Below are positions 11,359 to 23,805 of a stretch of DNA of 64,000 nucleotides, piece after piece; within the stretch, counting starts at the first letter, position 1; the number at the start of each line of letters is the position of its first letter. The notes under the pieces are model-generated. The model had not been told where the DNA came from and ran no database searches. It saw only the letters and a program-made list of their open reading frames with translations. Source of the stretch: Cyprinodon diabolis (taxonomy: Eukaryota; Chordata; Actinopteri; Cyprinodontiformes; Cyprinodontidae). The stretch is from assembly GCA_030533445.1 (NCBI GenBank), contig CM060081.1:37378111-37442110 (forward strand). Reading direction: 5' to 3'. The position numbers and the translations under genes are program-made.

Positions 11359-14054
11359 AATTCATTCCCCCCCCCCAGATTTGAAATTTGACTTTCTCCT
11401 TTACCACGATAGGTTAACCAACTCCTATACCTTCAAATAAAGATTTATAATAATTACCGAAGTCTAAAGATGAACTTAGAAAACAATTTTATTCTGATGA
11501 AGAGCATTTATTTCTGTGCAGGGTGGAAGAATCAATGCTGTATTGAAAGAAATCCTTTTAAAATATACTCTTTTTCATGACTAAGGAGGAGACAGTTAAT
11601 ACCTAATGGGAAAGATTTGGATTCCTGTTGGATATTAACAGGATTAGTGATTTGTTTGCAGGGGTTCACCATAATGTTGAATGTCTGGCTTTAAATTCCT
11701 TCTAATGGGGCTGCTTACTTCCCTGTACTCAGAGCTCTTTGGTTTTATCAAAGCTTAATTTTCCCCAGAAAGGTTTACAGCATGTGGAGTAAATGACCAA
11801 AAATAATAAACATAAATAGAAAATGCAATGAAATTGAGTATTATGGAGTTTTAAACCTTTTAAGACTCTCTATAAACCTAGAGACTGGCTCAGAAGTTTT
11901 CATCAGACCTGCATTTAACTTAAAAAAAAAAATACAGACCTTGAGTCTCTGTTCTAAATGCAGCCTTTAATATAAAGTCTGACAGTGTGGATCTGTAATC
12001 TCAACATCATCTTTACCTCAATCTGATGCCAAAGCAGGCCCCTCAAACACAAGAGGAAATTCACTCAATATTCTGCAGCCACAAGTCAACTTTCTTTGCC
12101 CTGAGCTTTCAAAGCAGTAAAGAGTTGCTCTCACTGGTGTAATAGGAAGCCTGTAAAGGCACCAGGCAGACATAACTGAAATAACAGGGGAGTCATAATG
12201 ACTGTCAGCTGAGTCAGAATGTTATTTCAGAATCGGGGGGGTTGAGGGTAGAGGCGTCAGGGTTAGAGGTCACATGGTTTGCTGCGCTAAGAAAACTGAG
12301 TGACGTCACACTTCCTTTCTTTTTCCATGGCCTTACTCTTCCATTTTCCCGTTGCAATAGAAAGCAGCTGCTCTACTTATGGAGTGAAGTAAGCAGCTGG
12401 AAAACAGCAACTGCACAGAGGAAGAGTAATGTAACCCTTCACATGAAGATTCAAACTCCTTTTAATTAGTTTGAGGTGTGAAAATAAATGATGAGCTGAG
12501 ATGGTTGCTGTTTTTTTCCCCTTCTTCATTTTATTTATTGCTCCTTAGAGTATGGTTTAAAAGGGCTGTATCCAATGAATAAACTTTAATGATACAAAAG
12601 AAAGAAAAACTAAAATAAATCAAGAATCTAAAAGAATACCAAACTCTCAACACCCTCATGTATCATAAAGTGTAGCAGAAAAAAACAACCCCAAAACAAA
12701 ACTGCAGTTAAAACGAAAGTTTTCAGACTGTCACAACTCTGAGAAGTTGCTTGAAAGTTTAAAAAAAAAAATCTTTCCGTCTGCCATTCTGGAGTTATTG
12801 TAGGGTAAGCATTTGATGTTTGATGCCTTGGTTGGCAATCATTGATATAGCTAAAAAGAAGGTCCTTATTTTGCAACCCCAACAGTACTTTCTGAAATGC
12901 TTGACTAGATAAAATAAGTAAGCTCCGCTCTTTGCACCAAGGCAAATTTGACTCAGTCTGTGCTTTAGGCCATTTGTAAAGTTAGCCGATAGTGCTGACC
13001 TTTCATGGAAGACAGATCACAGAGACCTCTTCAGTTCCTGTGTGCTACCATCTGATTTAAATGACATTTTCTGGTCTACAAGAAACATGCCACATGTGAC
13101 TAAAGACAGAATATCCCCCTTTTATGCACATTACTATCAGCCATGTAAAAAAAAAAAAAAAGTCCAAGTTTCTCAGTGTACAATTAGCCGTTTCAATTTA
13201 AACTATGAAAAGTAAAATAAAAGACACGATATTATAACTGTGATTAAAATGCAAATGCAGATAACACAGCAGCTGACACAACCAAACACACCGAGCCTCA
13301 GCTTGCATCAAGAGAATGAGACTCACATCCTGCTTTGCAATATGTAAAGTTCAGTAAAGTGCTTCTGCAAATCTTTGCTTTCATGAAGCAGCCTTTCCTG
13401 AAATGACAATACAAATACAGCCAATCAGAAGCTCAGGCTCAGACAGAGAAAGCATAAGAATCAAACAACTTTAACATTATTTCAAAAGAAAGACGAATAA
13501 ATAAACCATCTGCTTATTTCCTGTTTCAATAGAACATAGTCACATGCTTGTCAGTTTTTTCTTTTTTCTTTTTAAGGCCTGCTTTGAAAATGAGATAATT
13601 TGTTCTAAAGGGGCTTATGCCCTTAAACTGAAATAGAAAGTTTTGAGACTGGAGTGAAAACAAAGCACACAACTTAAAATAATATCTTACAATAGAATGT
13701 AATCTAGTGGGTCTGCAAAGGTCTAAATTACACAAACATACATAACGAGATACACCCCCACTAACATTTGGACAGAAATAAAGATTTTAATGCTTTTTGT
13801 TAAGGATTTCTTGATCAGAAATTGATATTTGAAATAAGTCCGATATCAACCAAATAAAAGTCCAAAAAATATCAGAATAAAAATCAGCATGTATCTAAAA
13901 GCTCCAAAATAAAAGCTCCAGTTCTATTTAAAGTTTATGTATTGGTTAATGGTAAATGACTCAGTTGTTTTCATTGTTGTTGAATCTTGTTTCATGTTTA
14001 ATCTAAGTCAATCAAGCCTTTTTTTTTTTAAACAAAATAAGAAATAAAAGTCTG
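11359..14054. other. Interval with no recognised feature
   Basis: AT-rich DNA with poly-A/T runs; no exon, element terminus or RNA gene recognised. Confidence 0.5.
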
Positions 14055-14062
14055 TATGATTC

Positions 14063-14403
14063 TAGGGCTGAAACAATTAACCATAGGGTGGTTAACTGCA
14101 GATTTGACTGACTCTAACAGAAGCCATTAACAGAAAGAGAAATACACTCAGAGCAACTATGCTGAAATATAAAAAGCCTAAATATTATACAGAAAACCTT
14201 TTTTTATTCATTTATTTTTTTTCTTTAATCTTGTTCTATCAAGAACTCCTGGCCTAGTTTTAGCTTTCAGCCATTTTAAATATTGCATAAAACCCTTATG
14301 GCACCTTTTTCTATCTGATTAATGGAAAATACAGAAAAGTTAATCGACAATAATTTCTTGACAGATTAATCAACTAGAAAAATAATCATAAGTTGCAGCC
14401 GTA
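14063..14403. mobile_element. hAT-type MITE, TAGGGCTG family
   Basis: It starts TAGGGCTGAAACAATTAACC and ends AAGTTGCAGCCGTA, with TATGATTC (14055-14062) and TATGATTT (14404-14411) as a 7/8 target duplication. The interior has the ATTAATCGA-type content of the family. A second member is at 55648-56020. Confidence 0.65.
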
Positions 14404-15263
14404 TATGATTTTTTCTGATCAGGTCAATACTAAAAGTCCAATACTTTTATCGCATTAGAAACAAACGTTGTTCAAGGGCATCCCTACTTTTTGTAGCCAT
14501 AAAATGCTTATACTATAATTGTTATTGGATATTATATTTTTTTTCTTTTTATATAAACTGGTTAAAAAAAATGAGTTCACAGATATAGTCATTGTTTCAG
14601 AGTTTCAATACGACAGAATTTACGTTTTGAGAACATTATAGCAAGCCTCATAAACTCAGTTATTATGGTTTCAAGTTTTTTTCCTTTTTGCTTTCAAGCA
14701 CCTAATTTTATTAAAGTTTCTAAAAATCTATACATTTTACCGATAACTCTCGAGTTCCACATAAATTTGCAGCTGCCAAAATAGACGATTAAATCACCCT
14801 ACTGGAGAAAAAGTCTTATGGTGAGATAAAGCGACTGTGGAGTAATTAGCAGTGAGAAAATAAAAATGCTTGAGAGAGTCAAAGTAACCTAGAAACATTG
14901 CATCACTTGACCTGTGGTGGTATCATCAAAATCTGGTTCTGAAGTCAAATTACCTGAAGAAAATAATTTCCAAAACAAAAATATGGGTTTGCTTATAAAT
15001 TTATTCCATGAATTTAAAATGCAGTTAGCAAGTAATAAAGAACCTCAATGATGTAGAGTGGGATAAAATGGATAACAGTGTGAAAAATATTGCACCTACA
15101 CAATTGGCTGGGCAATTAATTGAATTTGCTACATAATCACAATTTCACAAAACACATTTTAAATCACAGAGGTGCTCAGTTTTAGTCATATTACATTAAA
15201 ACACTAAATTTCACACCGACATTTTAGGTGGTGGTAATATGCTTAAGGTGGGTTTGCTTCCGC

Positions 15264-15703
15264 CAGTGGTGGATGAAGTACTAAAAAGTGGTACTTGAGT
15301 AAAATTTGACTATGAATATTAATACTTTTACTAAACTTCAAGTAAAAGCTACTCACTCAAACTGTTACATAAGTTAAAGTATTACATTACTGACTGAATT
15401 TCTCAAATCGCAAATCTCTTGGTGTCCAAATTCAGTCCTAATGGCTGCCATCTTCCATGTTGAAATTACAAGAAAGAAAAAAAAGAAAAACAGCAACAGC
15501 TGATTACAAAACTAAGCTGAGCCAAAAGGAACAAGAAACTAACAGGTTCCTCAAAACGTAGTCGAGTAGAACAATATTTGACTTTGAAATGTACTGAAGT
15601 GAAAGATAAGTACCGCCCCCCAAAAAAATACTCAAGTAAAGATACTCAAAAAAGTATTTAAGTACAGTAATCAAGTTAATGTACTTTTTTACTTTCCACC
15701 ACA
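15264..15703. mobile_element. MITE of the CAGTGGTGGA family
   Basis: Left end CAGTGGTGGATGAAGTAC and right end TACTTTTTTACTTTCCACCAC are imperfect inverted repeats. The interior has repeated ACTTGAGTAAA and AAGTAAAAG motifs typical of this abundant fish repeat. No clean target duplication was seen. Confidence 0.6.
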
Positions 15704-18700
15704 CAAAAAGTGAGATAGAGTTGCAGCTAGCACTCATATCCATGCATGAAAATAAAAGTAAGCACTTTCCCAAACAACGTTAACAGTAAAGTCCTAAAAC
15801 AATGGACAAGCAAGCTTGCAAAATCACAAAGACCCTGGAGCAAAACATCTACAAGCTTGTGGTTTGTAGAAAGGAAAAAAAACGCAAAATCACAATATTG
15901 TTTGGAAAAAACAAAAAACAAAAAAAAACAACGCAACTTTGACTTTGCAAAATTTTTCAGCCCTCATCTAAACACACAAAGTAGTGTTCACCTTCACATG
16001 GGGGATTTTGGTTTGACCTGTTCCGGTGCTTTTAGTCATTTCTGCAGTTGCTCAGGTTTCTCATGCAGTAAAATCTGTGCCTCGTTTTGTCTCTACCTCC
16101 TCAGCCGTACCTTCTCATTTCTCCTCATTAAGTTGTTGCAGATATACAGCGCTCCACACACACAGCCAATCAGTAAGCAGCAGGTCTACTTAGTCCTGCT
16201 CCCAAGGAAGTCTTAAAAAAAAAAAAAAAAAAAAAAAAGGTACTGGGACGATAAAACTGCTAATGAAAACGCTTGCAAAGCAGACCGATTGGGGTGGAGC
16301 TATATAGAATATAATACCCAGATGCTAATTTACTAGCATCCTGACCTTTTTAAACCTACAACACTTCTGAGTATGATCTGTTATCGTGGGCCAAAGAAAT
16401 GACCAGAGTGGAAGCAGACAGTGGGTCTGAACAACCAGTTTCTGTAATGAAGATTGAACGAAGGCATCTATAATTACATCTGCCTACGTACTGAGTCAGA
16501 TCACACAACCTGCCTCCATCTATAATTACATTAAGTGTTTTCAGTGCCCTGTTTCAGACCCACACATCCGACACAAAACCTTTAAATACATGCACTGGGA
16601 AATTACTAAAGAGTACTGCAGACTAAACTGTCTTTAAGTAACTAAATGAGTGCCACTTAAAAAAAAATACAGTGAAAATAATAGAATGGGAAAAATATAC
16701 CAACAGAATTTGACATGCCAAGAAATATTCAACGATCATGCAGTTTTTAAATAACCAGTCTATGAATGTTTTCCGTCTTTTTCATCTTACAATGGAAAAG
16801 GTCCACTCCCCGTAGCAACACAAAACAATTTATGCTGAAGCAGATATCCTGATTGACTTCCTGTTAAACAAATTAACCACAGAAACAACATGCAAAATCT
16901 TTGCCAACAGCTAAGTGATATTTTCAAAAATAAAAACCCTGATTTCCCTTGTGCCTTTTCTCCAGCCTGTATCTTCTGGCAACAAATGTGGAGTAATTAT
17001 GAGCTTTCATGGTTCTTGCAAGGACAAAACTATACATATCAAAGTAGGTTGTGATATTTTTTTTCCCTCTAAAAATAAAAGAACTGTTCTTCTGACTATA
17101 CAAGAATTTTTTCCCCTTTCCCCCCCTTAGTTGCACTGCCATGTGCCTGAATGTTTAACAGATGCCTGTCGAGTCTGAGATGTAGCTCTTGGGAATTATC
17201 CAGTTGCTCCTAGCGAGCTCCCTGGGACTTTCACATTGCTCTTGGCAGCTGGCTAACACATTTCACAACTTGTAGGATGATGGACTAAACATGATGTTGG
17301 GCTCTCAGTCACTGCTTTATGGAAAAGTCTTTGTCCAGTCAAAATAACCGTCATGGACAAAATGATGTGACCCCCCAAACCACCACCGCCATGACCTATT
17401 TTCCTTATGTTTATGTTCTAAAGTTTTTTTTTTTCCTTTCCCTGCATAATATAATGCACACAGCAAAGAAAATAACAAATTTGGCCTAACTGTTTTCTAT
17501 GACTGCATGTTAAAAACAACAAAAAAACAAGGAAAATATCTTTTAAATGTACGACATTTATGACAAATCTTATGACCATGCCATTTTATTTTATCAGCCT
17601 GAAAAAAAAAAATAATAATTTAAACCTGAAAGAATGCAAACTTATCTACCTTAAAAGAACATTGTTTTTGGTTGTGCATGAGCAAAACACAGCACACTGA
17701 AACCAAAAACAGTGGCAAAAAGATCATCATTTTTTTTCATACAGGAGCTCTTTACATTATTGTTATTATAATTAAACACAACTGAATAAAAGCCTTCATT
17801 TCTCCTTTAGATATAGACCTACACATCATCCAGCTGATATTTTTTGGACGAAACATGCAAGCATAGCAGCCATAACGTGGGATCATGTAAGATGAAAATC
17901 TCCCAACTGTTGGGAAAACATGTAAGGAGGAGATTCTGGAGCTCAACCAGCGACCGCTTGCATTGGCACTGAAACGGAGCTTTGGCTTTTTGTAACATAA
18001 ACCACTGAAAAAAATAACAAAAATTTGAAACATTGACATTTCAAATAACAAAGTCAGCAAATATCAGGGATCGGTTACACTGATGTCAATTTTTTTTTCC
18101 TAAGGCTGATGCCATCATGGATTATATTTAATTTGTATCAGGTAATTCTTTCCTTAGTTAAAACTAAAAACATTTTTTATGAATACGAAACATTAAAATT
18201 CAAGAGTTATTGCTGTCTGAAAAATATGCAGCTCACCATCTGTATGAGCTGTTTTCAGATACCTTGTAGGTTCTTAAGACGTTTAAACAACATTTAGAAT
18301 TGTTTCCAGCATCACAAAACGCATAGAAAGCAATAAAATGCAGAGAAAAAGAAAGATAACAAAACCTAAACAACAGTTTTTCAAACGAGACACAGCATCC
18401 CTTCTCAAACTGTCTAAAAATGTCCACAGATTCTTTTCCATTCAGGTGCCTTTCAAATGAAAGCTAAACTTCATAATAAATGTGGCCTCTCTAAATAATT
18501 TTCTACTCATATTTTCCTAAAAGATCAACTACTGTTGATTGCAATGGTTTTATAAAAAAAAAAAACATTGCCTGCTGAAAATAAAGTTAATTTCTCAAAC
18601 AAAGAGCAACAACACAACAGCAAGAGGCTATAAGTGCAGAAATACAGATGAAATAAGCCATCTTTGTACCTTTGTAAAACCTTGCAGTTAAATAAATTGA

Positions 18701-18741
18701 TCATTAATGAAAGCTAAAAGGTTTTATTGCATTGGTTTAGA
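15704..18741. other. Interval with no recognised feature
   Basis: It contains a poly-A run near 16212-16238 and an open frame at 15746-16216 that I do not believe is coding. Nothing else was recognised. Confidence 0.5.
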
Positions 18742-18749
18742 TAATACAT

Positions 18750-19345
18750 TAGGGCGGGGTTAAAAAAAAAATAATAATTCGATTTAATCGATTCCTTTAC
18801 ATTTTTGCAAAATCGATGTCTAGGGAATGAGATCGATTAGTTTTATAGTGACGCATGTGACGTTCACATTCAAATGAGCAGGAAAGATGCACTCAAGATG
18901 ACTTCAAGCCAGACAGCTGCAAATATAGCCATTAGGTTGATTGAATAAATGGAGGCTGACCAGCAAACACCCTGTAGTTGGTACAGACAAATATGCAAAT
19001 ATGGTTTGTGCAGTGAAGATAATGCAGCTCATGCATGTCTGCTGTGTCCCAGCCATGTTACGTCTGCTTGCTCAAATCAGGCTTCACTTTTTCCCTTTTC
19101 ACAAGCAAGTTTGCACTTTTGAGACATTTTTGTTTACATCTCAAGTTTAAACTGTCCCATTTACAAGTTTGCACTTTGTGTTTACTATGACAGGAAAAAA
19201 TAAAATACATGACTATTTTGAAACACAGTTGAACCGCTTTTATTATTGTAAAAATAGATTATCATTAGATCAAACTTAATCGATTTAGAACTTTATGAAT
19301 CAAAATGGAATCGATTCAGGACTTTGGCGAAAATACGCAGCCCTA
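18750..19345. mobile_element. hAT-type element (596 bp)
   Basis: It starts TAGGGCGGGGTTAAA and ends CGCAGCCCTA, flanked by a perfect 8-bp duplication TAATACAT (18742-18749, 19346-19353). TCGATT/AATCGA motifs repeat near both ends. No transposase was recognised inside. Confidence 0.8.
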
Positions 19346-19353
19346 TAATACAT

Positions 19354-20479
19354 CACAGCTGAAATGAACCGACTGCAATAGAGACACTTTATTTCTTGTT
19401 TTGATCTTGTGTGATCTTACTTTGAGTAAGATGATCTCTTCAAGGAATAAGTCTAAAAAATCTTAACCTGACTGACTATACTTAGCCATCGCCATGTAAA
19501 GAGCAGAACAGTGTGTAACTACATATTTCTGTCAATCACAGAGCTAAAAGTAGACCTGAGGTTGGCCATTCTCTGTGGTCTGCAGGAATATTTGCAAACT
19601 GTAAGTTTTCCCCACAGATTCCAATGGTTTCATATGTGTTGGGTAATCGCTATTCTTAGGCTCTTTGTCAGGTGAAAGATCACAACCATAAGATCTGGAG
19701 AGGCATAAACTTTCCTTTTAAGCCTTCGAGAAATTAGGAAAACTGATCTCATAATATTTTGAGAGCACGATAACATATTTGTCTTTTTTTGCTGCTGATA
19801 CACAAAAAAGAAATCTGCCCTATTCTATTCTAAACAAACCACCAAGAATCACGAACCACTTGTTGCCTTGAAAGCCAAGTTAAGCATCTCAATAAATCAA
19901 AATATTACAGTAAAATTAATCTGGGTAGTTAATGTTAAAACCTATCACATGTATGTTGAATAGATTCACTGGTGAAGCTATTACTTCTATCAATTTTACT
20001 GATTTTGGCTTACAGATAGTCAAAACTTAAGTTCCAAAGAAAATGACAGAGAGACATAAGATGCCATAAATCAGAAGTATCAGCCTACTGAAAACTATAG
20101 TTATGTGCTATAAAGTACAAGCCTGCAATCTTCTACTGAGGCTCCTTTGGTATGAAACACTGCATCAGGTCGATGTTGCAGCAAGTCTATGGCACTGCTG
20201 AGGTATTAAGTTAGCCCCAGTTACTATTAAACACCCCTGAACTTCTCTCTACTTCATGATTGGTCTGACAGACAATGGAAATGAAGTAAGTAGTCTGTCC
20301 TTGATGGCCATGTACTTTCCTGGGAGGATGGATTGTTGCAAAAATCAATAATTGGACGCAATCTGCCAAGTTTCATGTTCACAACCCAATAAAATATGCT
20401 GACTGTGCTGCATAGTAACTAGGATTAAACTTCTCTAAATGAATTTAAATCTATCCGTTTGTGTGGACTGCATTTGGAT
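19354..20479. other. Interval with no recognised feature
   Basis: Nothing recognised between the hAT element and the LINE fragment. Confidence 0.5.
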
Positions 20480-20980
20480 TTTTTTTAGGACAATGATGGT
20501 GCTGCTCTACTCGTCCATCATTGAGACCGTCCTCATCTTCTCCATCACCATCTGGTATCGTGGAGCCACTGCCAAGGACAAGGGCAGACTGCAGCGTGTC
20601 ATCCGGTCTGCAGAGAAGGTAACTGGCTGCATTTTTCCATCTCTCCAGGATCTGTACGCCTCCAGGACTCTGAGGCGTGCAGGGAAGATTGTTGCTGATC
20701 CCTCGCACCCGAGCCACAAACTATTTCAGTCACCTCCCTCTGGTAGTAAGCTGCCGTCCATCGGCACCAAAACCTCACGCCTCAATAACAGTTTCCTCCC
20801 GTCTGCTACCAGCCTTATCAACAAGGCCCAGAAACGCTGCCTCTCTCCCTCCCTGGTTCAGGATCTACAAGCTACACCAATGTAGCATCTCCAGACATCC
20901 TTTGTTACATTAACGCACAGCCCAGTTTGTATATAGCTATATACTGTATATATCATATTGTATATAACTATAGATACCGT

Positions 20981-21011
<31 letters not shown>

Positions 21012-21091
21012 CTAATTAGTCTGCACCATCAACACCAAGTCAAATTCCTTGTAAGTGCAAACCTACTTGGCAATAAACTTAATTCTGATTC
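20480..21091 (+). mobile_element. 5'-truncated LINE: end of reverse transcriptase ORF plus 3' tail
   Basis: An open frame to 20883 encodes the far C-terminus of a non-LTR retrotransposon reverse transcriptase. The diagnostic pieces are LLYSSIIETVLIFSITIWY, LQRVIRSAEKVTGC and the DPSHPSHKLF...PSGSKL...R.SRLNNSF block. A short (TA)n follows, then a tail GGCAATAAACTTAATTCTGATTC, typical of L2/CR1-related fish LINEs. No endonuclease or catalytic RT core is present. The clade assignment is from memory. Confidence 0.75.
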
Positions 21092-21193
21092 AATGTGAAG
21101 TGGTGCTAAATAAACGGAAGTCAACAACTGTTGATTATGCCCCTTTCCTGACACAGTTGTTGCCTCCATTTAACTTTCCATTAATACATTTAT

Positions 21194-21514
21194 GCTACGT
21201 TCACACTGAAGGCCTTGATGCTCAATTCCGATTTTTTTGCATTGCTGTTCACATTTCCAAATATATGTGACTTTTATGTGATCTCCTGTTTGAACTGCAT
21301 TTTTACAACCTAAGTGTCCCACATGCGCAGTAGAGGACTCAATGACGTCACAAGCAAGAGTGCTCTATGTTTACGGAAGTACACATGGATCGTAGTGCTA
21401 GAGAACATATATCGATCTTTCACCAACATTAAAAACTCAATCTTTCCATGTTAAACATAAATACTACTCCCCGTATTATCGTCCACAATTTTTTGTTGTT
21501 TTTCTTGCCACTTC
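21194..21514. mobile_element. Left half of a DNA element split by the provirus
   Basis: It starts GCTACGTTCACACTGAAGGCC, the inverted partner of the right-hand end GCTGCGGTGTGAACTTAGC at 35695-35713. The two halves total about 630 bp once the provirus and one CTTC copy are removed. This dates the element as older than the provirus. Confidence 0.65.
21511..21514. repeat. Target-site duplication (left copy), CTTC
   Basis: CTTC immediately precedes the TG of the 5' LTR and is repeated immediately after the 3' LTR at 35401-35404. Confidence 0.9.
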
Positions 21515-22179
21515 TGTAGTGTATTATTTGTCATAAATGATTAGAATAAAACAAGAATTAGAAGTTTTAAATGATTAAAGAGAGTTGTGTTCATGAATAC
21601 ATTTATGTAGGCCAAGAGGAGAAAAACAGAGCAATGAGTGTGTGTAACTGCTGCACCTGACTGTAAGAGGAAGAAAAGCACACTCATCTGCTGGAAAGCA
21701 CAGGATTAAGGCCCTTAGTGATAAGAAAAAGCACCCTCATAAAAATGAAGTATTTGACATATCAAGGTTAACCAGCTCAGCAAAATTTGGCCATACAACT
21801 TGTGATAAATAGAGTTGTTATTTTCAAGGCACAATGTGCAGTACTGATCCCAGAAGGGGTGATGCTTTGACTGAGACACAAAGAGGAATACTAGGCCAGA
21901 CTGACATGGCTTAAAGTAGGGAAAGGATAAGTTTCAACATGTTTGTGATTAAACTGTCATAAGTTTCTGATTTAAGTACACTAAATGTCATCATGATTTG
22001 CAAAGAAATGTCACAATGACCTGTAACAAAGACTGTTGATTAAATATATAAAAAATATGCTGTCAAAGGGATTTTCCACCGGTAAGATAAAAATAATTGG
22101 TTTTACCCGAAGAAAAAGTACCTAGAATAGTGAACAAAGGAGGGGGCCTGTAGGAGGAGCTAACAGGCCCCATGAAATG

Positions 22180-22186
22180 TATAAAA
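22180..22186 (+). promoter_or_regulatory. Proviral TATA box
   Basis: TATAAAA; a start site is expected about 25-30 nt downstream, near the TTCAGTTGC at 22208-22216. Confidence 0.85.
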
Positions 22187-22256
22187 GAGGGCCATTTTCA
22201 TTATTTGTTCAGTTGCACGCCGGCGGTCAACTCGTGTGTGATTCTTTGTATGTTGC

Positions 22257-22262
22257 AATAAA
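22257..22262 (+). terminator. Poly(A) signal in 5' LTR R region
   Basis: AATAAA about 50 nt after the expected start site. The working copy is at 35257-35262 in the 3' LTR. It is followed by T-rich/GT-rich DNA. Confidence 0.75.
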
Positions 22263-22404
22263 TTGCATTGGACCTGGACTTCAGCTGCTTCTGCCTGATT
22301 TTTGGATCATTGTTTGCAATTTTTCTGCCTTTTAAAAGACTTTGAATTTTTACAAAAACTTAGCTCTAATTTTAAGTCGCTGCGGAGATTTCCAACGACA
22401 TAAT

Positions 22405-22422
22405 TGGCGAGCCAGCCAGGAG
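22405..22422 (+). other. Primer-binding site, tRNA-Arg(ACG)
   Basis: TGGCGAGCCAGCCAGGAG begins 4 nt after the LTR. It is complementary over 18 nt to the 3' end (with CCA) of vertebrate tRNA-Arg(ACG), as I recall that tRNA. It primes minus-strand DNA synthesis. Confidence 0.85.
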
Positions 22423-22508
22423 AAAAGCAAAAAGGGGACGTCGGACAATCTGCAGGCACCAGCTGGAAGGCGTGGAACCCCCAAACGGGCCCAGAAATTC
22501 ACCGGTTA

Positions 22509-22517
22509 AAGGTGAGC
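22509..22517 (+). promoter_or_regulatory. Candidate major splice donor
   Basis: AAG|GTGAGC fits the MAG|GTRAGT consensus in 7-8 positions. It lies upstream of gag, so use of it would make subgenomic env and accessory mRNAs. Confidence 0.65.
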
Positions 22518-22996
22518 TAATTTGTTATAATTTTCTAAATTAGTGGGGAACCAGCCTCCGGCGACTGCTTGTGGGTGTCAGGTGTCACAAAGCTTTTCTA
22601 AAAGAACCTAGTTTTCCAAATTTAATAAAGTAATTTCCAAATTTGATAAGAATTTATATAAGAATATATAAAGGCAGACTAAGCTAAGGAAGGGTCCAGG
22701 TATGTATGAGTATATGTGAATGCATAGCTTTAACTGTTATTAATGCTTGTATTATTCTGCATTTGATCTGTTTTGTGTTTGAATTATTTTTGTGAATAAG
22801 TTAAGCTTAACACGTGTTGTTCTGAGCGGATGATTGGTAAAGGGACAGATTGGTCAAAGCGTTTTGACATAGTCTGTGGAAGCCATAAAATCCGGAACCA
22901 ATAGTGTACGCGTGTTACGTGAGGGTATCAGTGACTAAGGTAGTCGGGGTGCTCCACGAGAAGGCTTAAGTAGTCTTAAGGTAAAAGGTATTGTGC

Positions 22997-23014
22997 CACT
23001 GTAGGGAAACAGTG
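22997..23014 (+). promoter_or_regulatory. Leader stem-loop 1
   Basis: CACTGT-AGGGAA-ACAGTG: a 6-bp perfect stem with a purine loop. It shares stem, GCC before and AGGAA after with stem-loop 2. Confidence 0.5.
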
Positions 23015-23165
23015 AGGAAAAGATAGCCAGGCTAAGGGATAGCCAGAATATTACCGATTAAGCGATAATCGGAGAATAGTACCGCTCGACCAACCGGAGG
23101 ACGTCTATGCATTTCCAGTTATCTGGGTGTAGCCGGGGGCAGCAGGGAAAAAAAAAAGCGTATGC

Positions 23166-23182
23166 CACTGTAGGGGACAGTG
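23166..23182 (+). promoter_or_regulatory. Leader stem-loop 2
   Basis: CACTGT-AGGGG-ACAGTG: the same stem as stem-loop 1, 169 nt further on. A packaging or dimerisation role is inference. Confidence 0.5.
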
Positions 23183-23805
23183 AGGAAGAGTAAAAGTGCA
23201 CTGTAGATATATATATATATAATCATTTGCTTTGTGTGTCTTGGCTAATGTGTTTTGTGTGTCTTAGTTAATGTGGAGAGTGAAAGAGTTAAGTAACTAA
23301 GGGGGAATAAGGGGTAAATAAAGATAATAATAGTAAAGGTTATAATAGTAATAAAACTTAAAGTATAATAATAAGTTGATAGAAAATAATTAATTACTAA
23401 GTATAATTGAAAAAGAATAACCTGAAAATTAAATAAGGATTGGAAAACAGAATTGGTAATTGAAAAACACAGAATTAAGAGAATAAAATAAAATAACAAA
23501 GTCCCAAAATAAGATTGACTAAGGTTGCAAACAGTATAAGATAAAAATATTATAAACATATATCACTACAAGTTATTGTATTTATATAAAATAAATTATA
23601 AGATATTAATAATTAGTGAAAGTGCAAAATAATATTGTTAAATCTGTTCTTTTGAAGATCCTAATACAAATTGTGGGAATCTAAAAATTAAGAAAACACG
23701 ATCTGTATTGGAAAGAGCAGAACCAGTTACATAAAAATTAATCAAAGACTATAAAGGATAAGCAAATAAGCACAGACCCTAAAGGTTAAGTGATTGCTGA
23801 TTGCC

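Larger units (their letters stand above)
21515..22400 (+). repeat. 5' long terminal repeat of provirus (886 bp)
   Basis: It runs from TGTAGTGTATT to TTTCCAACGACA, with TG...CA ends. It corresponds to the 3' LTR at a constant offset of 13,000 and I saw no difference on line-by-line reading. U3 is about 21515-22209 (TATAAAA at 22180-22186). R and U5 follow, with AATAAA at 22257-22262. Identical LTRs imply little time since integration, because both copies are made from one template. Confidence 0.97.
22423..23805 (+). other. Proviral leader (about 1.4 kb)
   Basis: Untranslated region between the primer-binding site and gag. It is A-rich from 23270 to 23800 with no meaningful open frame. It has a candidate major splice donor (AAG|GTGAGC, cut after 22511) and a second (CAG|GTATGT, after 22699). 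Two matching stem-loops lie near its middle. Such a leader normally carries the packaging signal; which part does so here is inference. Confidence 0.7.

Noticed and set aside
15746..16216. 156-codon open frame on the plus strand
   Set aside because: Low-complexity Lys/Ser-rich then hydrophobic run, no domain, no splice or promoter context, includes part of a poly-A-rich region; most likely chance.
23245..23559. Hydrophobic antisense frame in the leader
   Set aside because: It is the reverse of an A-rich stretch, which always reads as Phe/Leu/Ile-rich.
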